A DNA stretch of 64,000 nt from Chaetoderma sp. LZ-2023a (Eukaryota; Mollusca; Caudofoveata; Chaetodermatida; Chaetodermatidae). The position numbers were made by a program, and so were the translations under genes. Shown one piece after another: positions 23,301 through 35,862 of the stretch. Each line of letters starts with the position of its first letter. Position 1 is the first letter of the stretch. Where the stretch lies: the NCBI GenBank assembly GCA_034401795.1, contig CM067366.1, forward strand, positions 70,711,224 to 70,775,223, in the 5' to 3' direction. A model generated the notes under the pieces. The model searched no databases. It saw only the letters and a program-made list of their open reading frames with translations, and was not told the origin of the DNA.

Positions 23301-26300
23301 TAGCTTCGAATAACGGATTGAAACCATCACAAAGATTCGCCGCTGACGTTATTACCATGCTGAAGCATTCTATATATGAGCATCTAGCTTCGAATAACGG
23401 ATTCAAACTATCACAAAGATTCGCCGCTGACGTTATTACCATGCTGAAGCATTCTATATATGAGCATCTAGCTTCGAATAACGAATTTAAACCATCACAA
23501 AGATTCGCCGCTGACGTTATTACCATGCTGAAGCATTCTATATATGAGCATCTAGCTTCAAATAACGGATTGAAACTATCACAAAGATTCGCCGCTGACG
23601 TTATTACCATGCTGAAGCATTCTATATATGAGCATCTAGCTTCAAATAACGGATTGAAACCATCACAAAGATTCGCCGCTGACGTTATTACCATGCTGAA
23701 GCATTCTATATATGAGCATCTAGCTTCAAATAACGGATTGAAACCTTCGCAAAGATTCGCCGCTGACGTTATTACCATGCTGAAGCATTCTATATATGAG
23801 CATCTAGCTTCAAATAACGGATTGAAACCTTCACAAAGATTCGCCGCTGACGTTATTACCATGCTGAAGCATTCTATATATGAGCATCTAGCTTCAAATA
23901 ACGGATTGAAACCTTCGCAAAGATTCGCCGCTGACGTTATTACCATGCTGAAGCATTCTATATATGAGCATCTAGCTTCAAATAACGGATTGAAACTATC
24001 ACAAAGATTCGCCGCTGACGTTATAACCATGCTGAAGCATTCTATATATGAGCATCTAGCTTCAAATAACGGATTGAAACTATCACAAAGATTCGCCGCT
24101 GACGTTATTACCATGCTGAAGCATTCTATATATGAGCATCTAGCTTCAAATAACGGATTGAAACCTTCGCAAAGATTCGCCGCTGACGTTATTACCATGC
24201 TGAAGCATTCTATATATGAGCATCTATCTTCAAATAACGGATTGAAACCATCACAAAGATTCGCCGCTGACGTTATTACCATGCTGAAGCATTCTATATA
24301 TGAGCATCTAGCTTCAAATAACGGATTGAAACCATCGCAAACATTCGCCGCTGACGTTATTACCATGCTGAAGCATTCTATATATGAGCATCTAGCTTCA
24401 AATAAGGGATTGAAACCATCACAAAGATTCGCCGCTGACGTTATTACCATGCTGAGGCATTCTATATATGAGCATCTAGCTTCAAATAACGGATTGAAAC
24501 CATCAGAAAGATTCGCCACTGACGTTATTACCATGCTGAAGCATTCTATATATGAGCATCTAGCTTCAAATAACGGATTGAAACTATCGCAAAGATTCGC
24601 CGCTGACGTTATTACCATGCTGAAGCATTCTATATATGAGCATCTAGCTTCAAATAACGGATTGAAACCATCACAAAGATTCGCCGCTGACGTTATTACC
24701 ATGCTGAAGCATTCTATATATGAGGATCAAGCTTCAAATAACGGATTGAAACCATCACAAAGATTCGCCGCTGACGTTATTACCATGCTGAAGCATTCTA
24801 TATATGAGCATCTAGCTTCAAATAACGGATTGAAACCTACGCAAAGATTCGCCGCTGACGTTATTATCATGCTGAAGCATTCTATATATGAGCATCTAGC
24901 TTCAAATAACGGATTGAAACCTTCGCAAAGATTCGCCGCTGACGTTATTACCATGCTGAAGCATTCTATATATGAGCATCTAGCTTCAAATAACGGATTG
25001 AAACCATCACAAAGATTCGCCGCTGACGTTATTACCATGCTGAAGCATTCTATATATGAGCATCTAGCTTCAAATAACGGATTGAAACCTTCGCAAAGAT
25101 TCGCCGCTGACGTTATTACCATGCTGAAGCATTCTATATATGAGCATCTATCTTCAAATAACGGATTGAAACCATCACAAAGATTCGCCGCTGACGTTAT
25201 TACCATGCTGAAGCATTCTATATATGAGCATCTAGCTTCAAATAACGGATTGAAACCATCGCAAACATTCGCCGCTGACGTTATTACCATGCTGAAGCAT
25301 TCTATATATGAGCATCTAGCTTCAAATAAGGGATTGAAACCATCACAAAGATTCGCCGCTGACGTTATTACCATGCTGAAGCATTCTATATATGAGCATC
25401 TAGCTTCAAATAACGGATTGAAACCATCAGAAAGATTCGCCGCTGACGTTATTACCATGCTGAAGCATTCTATATATGAGCATCTAGCTTCAAATAACGG
25501 ATTGAAACTATCGCAAAGATTCGCCGCTGACGTTATTACCATGCTGAAGCATTCTATATATGAGCATCTAGCTTCAAATAACGGATTGAAACCATCACAA
25601 AGATTCGCCGCTGACGTTATTACCATGCTGAAGCATTCTATATATGAGCATCTAGCTTCAAATAACGGATTGAAACCATCAGAAAGATTCGCCGCTGACG
25701 TTATTACCATGCTGAAGCATTCTATATATGAGCATCTAGCTTCAAATAACGGATTGAAACTATCGCAAAGATTCGCCGCTGACGTTATTACCATGCTGAA
25801 GCATTCTATATATGAGCATCTAGCTTCAAATAACGGATTGAAACCATCACAAAGATTCGCCGCTGACGTTATTACCATGCTGAAGCATTCTATATATGAG
25901 GATCAAGCTTCAAATAACGGATTGAAACCATCACAAAGATTCGCCGCTGACGTTATTACCATGCTGAAGCATTCTATATATGAGCATCTAGCTTCAAATA
26001 ACGGATTGAAACCTACGCAAAGATTCGCCGCTGACGTTATTATCATGCTGAAGCATTCTATATATGAGCATCTAGCTTCAAATAACGGATTGAAACCTTC
26101 GCAAAGATTCGCCGCTGACGTTATTACCATGCTGAAGCATTCTATATATGAGCATCTAGCTTCAAATAACGGATTGAAACCATCACAAAGATTCGCCGCT
26201 GACGTTATTACCATGCTGAAGCATTCTATATATGAGCATCTAGCTTCAAATAACGGATTGAAACCTTCGCAAAGATTCGCCGCTGACGTTATTACCATGC

Positions 26301-28738
26301 TGAAGCATTCTATATATGAGCATCTATCTTCAAATAACGGATTGAAACCATCACAAAGATTCGCCGCTGACGTTATTACCATGCTGAAGCATTCTATATA
26401 TGAGCATCTAGCTTCAAATAACGGATTGAAACCATCGCAAACATTCGCCGCTGACGTTATTACCATGCTGAAGCATTCTATATATGAGCATCTAGCTTCA
26501 AATAAGGGATTGAAACCATCACAAAGATTCGCCGCTGACGTTATTACCATGCTGAAGCATTCTATATATGAGCATCTAGCTTCAAATAACGGATTGAAAC
26601 CATCAGAAAGATTCGCCGCTGACGTTATTACCATGCTGAAGCATTCTATATATGAGCATCTAGCTTCAAATAACGGATTGAAACTATCGCAAAGATTCGC
26701 CGCTGACGTTATTACCATGCTGAAGCATTCTATATATGAGCATCTAGCTTCAAATAACGGATTGAAACCATCACAAAGATTCGCCGCTGACGTTATTACC
26801 ATGCTGAAGCATTCTATATATGAGCATCAAGCTTCAAATAACGGATTGAAACCATCACAAAGATTCGCCGCTGACGTCATTACCATGCTGAAGCATTCTA
26901 TATATGAGCATCTAGCTTCGAATAACGGATTGAAACCATCACAAAGATTCGCCGCTTACGTTATTACCATGCTGAAGCATTCTATATATGAGCATCAAGC
27001 TTCAAATAACGGATTGAATCCATCACAAAGATTCGCCGCTGACGTCATTACCATGCTGAAGCATTCTATATATGAGCATCTAGCTTCGAATAACGGATTG
27101 AAACCATCACAAAGATTCGCCGCTGACGTTATTACCATGCTGAAGCATTCTATATATGAGCATCTAGCTTCGAATAACGGATTGAAACTATCACAAAGAT
27201 TCGCCGCTGACGTTATTACCATGCTGAAGCATTCTATATATGAGCATCTAGCTTCAAATAACGGATTGAAACCATCACAAAGATTCGCCGCTGACGTTAT
27301 TACCATGCTGAAGCATTCTATATATGAGCATCTAGCTTCAAATAACGGATTGAAACCTTCGCAAAGATTCGCCGCTGACGTTATTACCATGCTGAAGCAT
27401 TCTATATATGAGCATCTAGCTTCAAATAACGGATTGAAACCATCACAAAGATTCGCCGCTGACGTTATTACCATGCTGAAGCATTCTATATATGAGCATC
27501 TAGCTTCAAATAACGGATTGAAACCTTCGCAAAGATTCGCCGCTGACGTTATTACCATGCTGAAGCATTCTATATATGAGCATCTATCTTCAAATAACGG
27601 ATTGAAACCATCACAAAGATTCGCCGCTGACGTTATTACCATGCTGAAGCATTCTATATATGAGCATCTAGCTTCAAATAACGGATTGAAACCATCGCAA
27701 ACATTCGCCGCTGACGTTATTACCATGCTGAAGCATTCTATATATGAGCATCTAGCTTCAAATAAGGGATTGAAACCATCACAAAGATTCGCCGCTGACG
27801 TTATTACCATGCTGAAGCATTCTATATATGAGCATCTAGCTTCAAATAACGGATTGAAACCATCAGAAAGATTCGCCGCTGACGTTATTACCATGCTGAA
27901 GCATTCTATATATGAGCATCTAGCTTCAAATAACGGATTGAAACTATCGCAAAGATTCGCCGCTGACGTTATTACCATGCTGAAGCATTCTATATATGAG
28001 CATCTAGCTTCAAATAACGGATTGAAACCATCACAAAGATTCGCCGCTGACGTTATTACCATGCTGAAGCATTCTATATATGAGCATCTAGCTTCAAATA
28101 ACGGATTGAAACCATCAGAAAGATTCGCCGCTGACGTTATTACCATGCTGAAGCATTCTATATATGAGCATCTAGCTTCAAATAACGGATTGAAACTATC
28201 GCAAAGATTCGCCGCTGACGTTATTACCATGCTGAAGCATTCTATATATGAGCATCTAGCTTCAAATAACGGATTGAAACCATCACAAAGATTCGCCGCT
28301 GACGTTATTACCATGCTGAAGCATTCTATATATGAGGATCAAGCTTCAAATAACGGATTGAAACCATCACAAAGATTCGCCGCTGACGTTATTACCATGC
28401 TGAAGCATTCTATATATGAGCATCTAGCTTCAAATAACGGATTGAAACCTACGCAAAGATTCGCCGCTGACGTTATTATCATGCTGAAGCATTCTATATA
28501 TGAGCATCTAGCTTCAAATAACGGATTGAAACCTTCGCAAAGATTCGCCGCTGACGTTATTACCATGCTGAAGCATTCTATATATGAGCATCTAGCTTCA
28601 AATAACGGATTGAAACCATCACAAAGATTCGCCGCTGACGTTATTACCATGCTGAAGCATTCTATATATGAGCATCTAGCTTCAAATAACGGATTGAAAC
28701 TTCGCAAAGATTCGCCGCTGACGTTATTACCATGCTGA
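17354..28738 (+). other. Repeat-derived giant open frame of 3794 codons, coding doubtful
   Basis: The array reads as a 28-residue repeat LKPSQRFAADVITMLKHSIY followed by EHLASNNG. The frame opens at a TTG, not an ATG; the first in-frame ATG lies inside the first unit. It closes at 28738 only because one base is lost near 28700. It resumes from 28732 in the restored frame, then meets a TAA at 30613. A 28-codon stretch is stop-free by chance about one time in four per frame, and an 84-bp period keeps any such frame open indefinitely. Variable columns include many amino-acid changes (P/L/T, Q/E, R/T, L/Q, N/K, A/S), while silent positions in the conserved box do not vary. I see no protein-level constraint. 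There is no flanking exon, signal peptide or known domain. Confidence 0.15.
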
Positions 28739-31548
28739 AGCATTCTATATATGAGCATCTATCTTCAAATAACGGATTGAAACCATCACAAAGATTCGCC
28801 GCTGACGTTATTACCATGCTGAAGCATTCTATATATGAGCATCTAGCTTCAAATAACGGATTGAAACCATCGCAAACATTCGCCGCTGACGTTATTACCA
28901 TGCTGAAGCATTCTATATATGAGCATCTAGCTTCAAATAAGGGATTGAAACCATCACAAAGATTCGCCGCTGACGTTATTACCATGCTGAAGCATTCTAT
29001 ATATGAGCATCTAGCTTCAAATAACGGATTGAAACCATCAGAAAGATTCGCCGCTGACGTTATTACCATGCTGAAGCATTCTATATATGAGCATCTAGCT
29101 TCAAATAACGGATTGAAACTATCGCAAAGATTCGCCGCTGACGTTATTACCATGCTGAAGCATTCTATATATGAGCATCTAGCTTCAAATAACGGATTGA
29201 AACCATCACAAAGATTCGCCGCTGACGTTATTACCATGCTGAAGCATTCTATATATGAGCATCTAGCTTTAAATAACGGATTGAAACTATCGCAAAGATT
29301 CGCCGCTGACGTTATTACCATGCTGAAGCATTCTATATATGAGCATCTAGCTTCAAATAACGGATTGAAACCATCACAAAGATTCGCCGCTGACGTTATT
29401 ACCATGCTGAAGCATTCTATATATGAGGATCAAGCTTCAAATAACGGATTGAAACCATCACAAAGATTCGCCGCTGACGTTATTACCATGCTGAAGCATT
29501 CTATATATGAGCATCTAGCTTCGAATAACGGATTGAAACCATCACAAAGATTCGCCGCTGACGTTATTACCATGCTGAAGCATTCTATATATGAGCATCT
29601 AGCTTCGAATAACGGATTGAAACTATCACAAAGATTCGCCGCTGACGTTATTACCATGCTGAAGCATTCTATATATGAGCATCTAGCTTCAAATAACGGA
29701 TTGAAACCATCACAAAGATTCGCCGCTGACGTTATTACCATGCTGAAGCATTCTATATATGAGCATCTAGCTTCAAATAACGGATTGAAACCATCACAAA
29801 GATTCGCCGCTGACGTTATTACCATGCTGAAGCATTCTATATATGAGCATCTAACTTCAAATAACGGATTGAAACTATCACAAAGATTCGCCGCTGACGT
29901 TATTACCATGCTGAAGCATTCTATATATGAGCATCTAGCTTCAAATAACGGATTGAAACCTTCGCAAAGATTCGCCGCTGACGTTATTACCATGCTGAAG
30001 CATTCTATATATGAGCATCTAGCTTCGAATAACGGATTGAAACTATCACAAAGATTCGCCGCTGACGTTATTACCATGCTGAAGCATTCTATATATGAGC
30101 ATCTAGCTTCAAATAACGGATTGAAACCATCACAAAGATTCGCCGCTGACGTTATTACCATGCTGAAGCATTCTATATATGAGCATCTAGCTTCAAATAA
30201 CGGATTGAAACCTTCACAAAGATTCGCCGCTGACGTTATTACCATGCTGAAGCATTCTATATATGAGCATCTAGCTTCGAATAACGGATTGAAACCATCA
30301 CAAAGATTCGCCGCTGACGTTATTACCATGCTGCAGCATTCTATATATGAGCATCTAGCTTCGAATAACGGATTGAAACCATCACAAAGATTCGCCGCTG
30401 ACGTTATTACCATGCTGAAGCATTCTATATATGAGCATCTAGCTTCGAATAACGGATTCAAACTATCACAAAGATTCGCCGCTGACGTTATTACCATGCT
30501 GAAGCATTCTATATATGAGCATCTAGCTTCGAATAACGGATTGAAACCATCACAAAGATTCGCCGCTGACGTTATTACCATGCTGAAGCATTCTATATAT
30601 GAGCATCTAGCTTAAAATAACGGATTGAAACTATCACAAAGATTCGCCGCTGACGTTATTACCATGCTGAAGCATTCTATATATGAGCATCTAGCTTCAA
30701 ATAACGGATTGAAACCATCACAAAGATTCGCCGCTGACGTTATTACCATGCTGAAGCATTCTATATATGAGCATCTAGCTTCAAATAACGGATTGAAACC
30801 TTCGCAAAGATTCGCCGCTGACGTTATTACCATGCTGAAGCATTCTATATATGAGCATCTAGCTTCAAATAACGGATTGAAACCTTCACAAAGATTCGCC
30901 GCTGACGTTATTACCATGCTGAAGCATTCTATATATGAGCATCTAGCTTCAAATAACGGATTGAAACCTTCGCAAAGATTCGCCGCTGACGTTATTACCA
31001 TGCTGAAGCATTCTATATATGAGCATCTAGCTTCAAATAACGGATTGAAACTATCACAAAGATTCGCCGCTGACGTTATTACCATGCTGAAGCATTCTAT
31101 ATATGAGCATCTAGCTTCGAATAACGGATTGAAACCTTCGCAAAGATTCGCCGCTGACGTTATTACCATGTTGAAGCATTCTATATATGAGCATCTAGCT
31201 TCAAATAACGGATTGAAACTATCACAAAGATTCGCCGCTGACGTTATTACCATGCTGAAGCATTCTATATATGAGCATCTAGCTTCGAATAACGGATTGA
31301 AACCTTCGCAAAGATTCGCCGCTGACGTTATTACCATGTTGAAGCATTCTATATATGAGCATCTAGCTTCAAATAACGGATTGAAACTATCACAAAGATT
31401 CGCCGCTGACGTTATTACCATGCTGAAGCATTCTATATATGAGCATCTAGCTTCGAATAACGGATTGAAACCTTCGCAAAGATTCGCCGCTGACGTTATT
31501 ACCATGCTGAAGCATTCTATATATGAGCATCTAGCTTCGAATAAGGGA
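17354..31548 (+). repeat. 84-bp satellite array, 169 head-to-tail units with higher-order structure
   Basis: Counting from TTGAAACC at 17354 to TTGAAACC at 31549, with one 1-bp deletion at about 28700, gives exactly 169 units of 84 bp. A stretch of about 52 bp, from AGATTCGCCGCTGACGTTAT through ATGCTGAAGCATTCTATATATGAGCAT, is almost invariant. The other 32 bp holds nearly all the variation: CCA/CCT/CTA, TCA/TCG, CAA/GAA, AGA/ACA, CTAGCT/CAAGCT/CTATCT, TCA/TCG, AAC/AAG and GGA/GAA. Variant units recur in fixed order. For example, the AAACATTCGC variant appears eight times, spaced 27, 12, 28, 11, 14, 15 and 14 units apart, and is regularly flanked by the CTATCT, AAGGGA, CAGAAAG and CTATCGC variants. 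That is higher-order repeat organisation produced by unequal exchange. Confidence 0.98.
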
Positions 31549-31633
31549 TTGAAACCATCACAAAGATTCGCTTGTGAGGCCAATGTCACGGTCAAGCAGT
31601 CTATATATGACCACCTCTCACATTACGCTCTTG
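31549..31633 (+). repeat. Degenerate right-edge satellite unit
   Basis: The first 23 bases match the array (TTGAAACCATCACAAAGATT and on). The middle then diverges to GTGAGGCCAATGTCACGGTC, and the end returns to TCTATATATGA before CCACCTCTCACATTACGCTC. The divergent middle and the tail align with 628-684 (CTGACGCCATAGTCAGGGTC and CCACCTTGCGCATTACCCTC). This unit is therefore intermediate between the solitary block-1 copy and the homogenised core. Confidence 0.8.
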
Positions 31634-33467
31634 TTTGTTCTAAAATAGAATGATTGCCGCGAATGTCCTATGCTAGAAATGTCAGCCAAACCAAACAACA
31701 TACCAAGAAACAGACAGACAAAGTGATGGACAGACCTATGCTATTTGATGAGTGAGAATCTGTAATTTCCATCAGGACCAATACAATTCATTTCATTTCA
31801 GACAAGTCAGGGCCCAAAAGATTACAGCGCCAAGAAACTCCGAGTATTTATCAGCCCCACATAACACAATAGCAAATGCGTAGCTTGAAAGATGTTTTGC
31901 TAAAAAATCTACTATCCTCTTCATTTGCAGGCTGTCTACCATTTTGCTACGCGTGTATGTGTCTGTATCATATATATATATATGCATACACAAATGCGCG
32001 TCCATACGTCTGGGCATACTCGCAAGCTCGGGCTTCGCAGATGTGGGAGAGTATGTGATTACGCACGCATATATGTTTGTTTGCGTGTTAATGGCGTTGA
32101 CAACATTGATAATAAAAATAAAAATAAAAATAAAAATTGTGTAAACAGCTCATTGCTATGTAAATGTATGTATTTATTAGCTGCTATTAATATTACTGTT
32201 AGGAAATGGTCTAACTAAGTGGTAAGAACTTGTACCCAATCACTTTGTAAAAAGCCTACAATAATATGTTTAAATTAAAAAATTAAAATAATTAATACAA
32301 ACAGATTGTTAGCGTGTGACAAAAAGTATCTCTGACACACGGCCCTGTGATCTCCGGCGCGATAATAATCAGTATGCTATCTCTCTCACGATAATCCACT
32401 GTTCCTCGCATCTCACAATAGCACGCGCTCAATATAGATCTATTCCTCTGAATAACTAACCGAACATCAGAGAACAGCTCAATCTTGAAGAAATCTGAAA
32501 TGCCACCCAGATTTTACAACAACTTACATAAATATACAATCTGCATGTACATTATCAAATCACACGGCTCCTTTATTAACAAAAAAAACACGCCATATCC
32601 GCGTTCATCTCTGCGATACACTCTGATGTACCAAAAGTCCCATATGGCGTGTAGGGTCACGAGATATGGTTCCTTAAGACCATTGGTCGAATGACCACGG
32701 ATCACCTGTCTTTAAGAAACGTGAAATTTCCCTAGATACGGATAACCTAACTACGACTGACAAACCGACGGACAGACGCGCAATTGAGATGACAGTGGGC
32801 CTCTAATGAAAGACACCAAACACGATGAATCATATTTGGTACAATAAAACTTGTCTATAACGATGTGATGCATTTTGGACCCAGTGGGCGGTGGTCTACA
32901 AGATAGGTTATAGAGACATCAAATGCTCTAAAGAACCACAGACATTTACTCACCCAGCCAGAGAGTAGAGGTGTATTAACTTCTGAATATATCAGGCGCA
33001 TAGAAAAAATATGTGCACAAAATGAAACACTCACTGTTAGTACACGGCTAAAATGATTTCTTTGCACAATACCAAGAATGTGATACCAAGTGCCTGCGAA
33101 GACAGATCAGTCGATGGTGCTAGAATATGGGAAATTATCGGGTGTCAATGTTAAACATTGTGCATCTGTAGATAAATACAGCACAGCTCATATATAACTT
33201 AGAATGTTTCCAAAACGGGATAAAGCGTGCTGTTGAATATTTTGAACATACATGAAGCTATTGCTTGCTCCAATTCAATTAATGTTCAAAATATCTAATA
33301 GAAAATTTTTACTTCTTATTAAAAATTGTGCTAATTAACACGTTTCTGTTTTTGCTTTGGACACATTTTACGTTATATCACGATTTTAGGAACTGATGTT
33401 CCCAAGGCTGGTGCTAATATTTTAAGCTACTACAGCAAATTAATCATTTCACATCGACATTTCAGCA

Positions 33468-33795
33468 ATGTACCTTTCCGGCTTTAGCTATTTCCCGCCC
33501 ATCCATACATAGTTACACGCTACCCACGCTTCGCACGTGTTGGGATCGATCCCCGTATGCCTTGACTATCAATTTCCATAGAACTATACAGGTAAGTTGT
33601 GGAATATTTTAAAACTAATTTGACTGGGTGCTATGGCAGCAACAGCGCCCAGTCAAATTAGTTTCAAAATATTCAACCTAATGTTTATTAAATAGTAAAG
33701 ACATACAATTCGTACAACAAAGCTTAGTCCGTCATTCATGATGTCTACAATTCTGACTTCATATGATGGATGGATAAACTGGAAAGCTCCATTAA
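33468..33795 (+). mobile_element. Foldback MITE, copy C
   Basis: Starts AATGTACCTTTCCGG and ends CTGGAAAGCTCCATT. It has the GC-box arm with GTGTTGGGATCGATCC, a core at about 33599-33677 that has lost part of its central loop, and the GATGGATGGATAAACTGG arm. It lies at the same place within block 2 as copy B does in block 1, so it was probably present before that duplication. Confidence 0.8.
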
Positions 33796-34663
33796 GTTTT
33801 CATGCAACCATGTATGTCAGCCGCTTAATATTGTGACTCAAAGCTGAACGGAAGCTTCGTTTGAAAATATTATGTTGTCAACGTTATAGCGCATGTGCCA
33901 TCTCCCTAAGAGCGCAGACTGCTGGGCTGAAACTAGAGCAATACCGGGCCAGAACTTGCACAGTACTGGCTCAGGATTACGCGTTATTAGAATGTGTGTC
34001 GTGTATATGTTTAAAATTTGTGTATTCGTAAGTACACTTATTATCGATAAAATTGTGCTCACTATCTTTTTTCACTTACAATCTTACAGATTTTTAATAA
34101 GAAATTGTCAATCTTCCGGTATTCCGTAGTTGTTCTGAATATATCGAATGTATGACACGATTTGGACCAAGGTGTGGGAAATCCATACATGTTTATCATA
34201 GAACCTCTATTATCAACACCTGTGTGTACAATCATGGCGTCTGTTTATTATTTTTTCATTCAAATGTAACAATCTTGTTAATGCGAAAAGAGTGTGTTGT
34301 ACTTGATAAATATATAATGAAAACTCTTCGATAGTGGTACATGATGAAACGATGTTCTCCGATTGCTATACAATGTTTGTTTCAGGGCTCCTATCAAAGA
34401 GATGTGTAATTATAATGTATGCAAATGCAAACTACTGCTCTTACTTGGAACCATTAATATTCTCTTATTCTTAATATTCATGGTAACATGTTTAGTCTGT
34501 ATCGCCTCTTATAGTTGCTATTCCATGACAATCTAATTGTGAAAGCTTGTAGCACCCTAACCACACACCTCCCCCTCCCCCCGCCCCACCTCAAGACTTG
34601 CTCTACCGTTGCTTTCATCTTGGGTGCGTCAAATGGTTTTCTAGCGGTCAAAGTGTCTCTAAA

Positions 34664-34993
34664 ATGCATGTGAATTCGTGGTATGAAACTTCAAATCGTT
34701 ACGATGCCGACAGTTTTTCATGGGATCATCATCATACTTGGCTAGAATGTTACGTTTGTGGTCCTGAATATAGCTCGTGTTATTACTGTCAACAGTTTAC
34801 GGTTAACATCATCCCTCATGGTGATAAATCTAGTAGTTGTCGTCTTGGTAGAAATTATCCTACACCAAAACACACGCAACCCCACCTTCATTTATATGAG
34901 AAATTGGAAAATGAGCAGATTAGACGATATGTGATGACTTCGTTTCGGCATAGGTATGCAGAATTACCAGGTTTCGTATTTAGCAGAAATTAA
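34664..34993 (+). other. Block-2 open frame with a paired-cysteine motif, possible exon or pseudogene
   Basis: From an ATG at 34664 a frame of 109 codons reads through HHHTWLECYVCGPEYSSCYY and on to a TAA at 34991. It contains CxxC-x6-CxxC, a spacing compatible with a small zinc-binding fold, though no family is recognised. The frame continues upstream without an ATG to about 34598. The paralogous DNA in block 1 (about 5040-5330) and block 3 (about 46285-46470) reads similar words, for example CHACCPECSW in block 3, but is broken by stops. So either only this copy stayed open or none is coding. Confidence 0.22.
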
Positions 34994-35538
34994 TTCTCCT
35001 TTTCAAGAACAGTTGAAACATTGCAAGGGGCGGATATGTAGCATCGTTTGAGCCTTAGGCACCCTTAGAGGATACTTGCAGTTGCATCAGTAAAGGTTTG
35101 CTAAGTAAGACACGATATTCTTGATCGCCTAGAGCATATTCAGCAGGATAGAATTGGGTCAGTTTGTCCAATGGAAGAACTACCTATGTCTTCTAGACCC
35201 GTCATATTTGATAAAAAAAGAAAAACACCTATTCTCTCATGAGCTGTGTGTGTGCGTATTTGCTCTTCGCATCACTAAATATATCCCCGAAAAATGCCAA
35301 TATATCATGCTCTGATACTTCCTGTATGTGCGAAAATAATGGTTAGAAAACATACAGCAGATACCAAATCAATAAATATATCCTTTATATTTTACCTGCT
35401 TGTAAATTACAAAGAGAACTTGTATACGCGTCTGGATGAAAACCATACATACATTGTATGTTTCTCATCAAGGGGCTTTATATGTTTTGCATTTCTCTTC
35501 GCTAATTTTGCATTTTCATTGCCATTTCCTACTTTACC

Positions 35539-35712
35539 ACTCACTCACTCACTCACTCACTCACTCACTCACTCACTCACTCACTCTCTCTCTCTCTCTC
35601 TCTCTCACTCACTCACTCACTCACTCACTCACTCACTCACTCACTCACTCACTCACTCACTCACTCACGCACGTACGCACTCACTCACCCACTCGCTCGC
35701 TCTCTCACTCTA

Positions 35713-35759
<47 letters not shown>

Positions 35760-35831
35760 TCGCTTTCTCCCCCCCCCCCCGCCTCTCTTTCCCTCACTCC
35801 CTCCCTCCATCTCTCTCTCTTCGCGCTCTCC

Positions 35832-35862
<31 letters not shown>

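Larger units (their letters stand above)
17350..31595 (-). other. Minus-strand repeat-derived open frames
   Basis: The opposite strand of the array reads MVITSAANLCDGFNPLFEAR followed by CSYIECFS, in long frames at 17350-19074, 19099-19746, 19771-21342, 21367-22350, 22375-24702, 24727-25878, 25903-26802, 26995-28314 and on to 31595. Nearly every break falls at a unit carrying the CAAGCTTCA variant, where the minus frame gains a TGA. Both strands being open together is what a short stop-poor unit with a period divisible by three would give. Unlike the plus frame, this reading also has an ATG in every unit and continues into the solitary unit at 379-690. No family was recognised. Confidence 0.12.

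Noticed and set aside
17354-28738. Real giant repeat-protein gene
   Set aside because: It opens at TTG, has a frameshift and a stop near its end, is open on both strands because of the 84-bp period and has no neighbouring exons. It is kept only as a doubtful open frame.
17354-31548. CRISPR-like array
   Set aside because: The units are contiguous 84-bp repeats with no unique spacers of constant length and no associated genes, and the context is eukaryotic.
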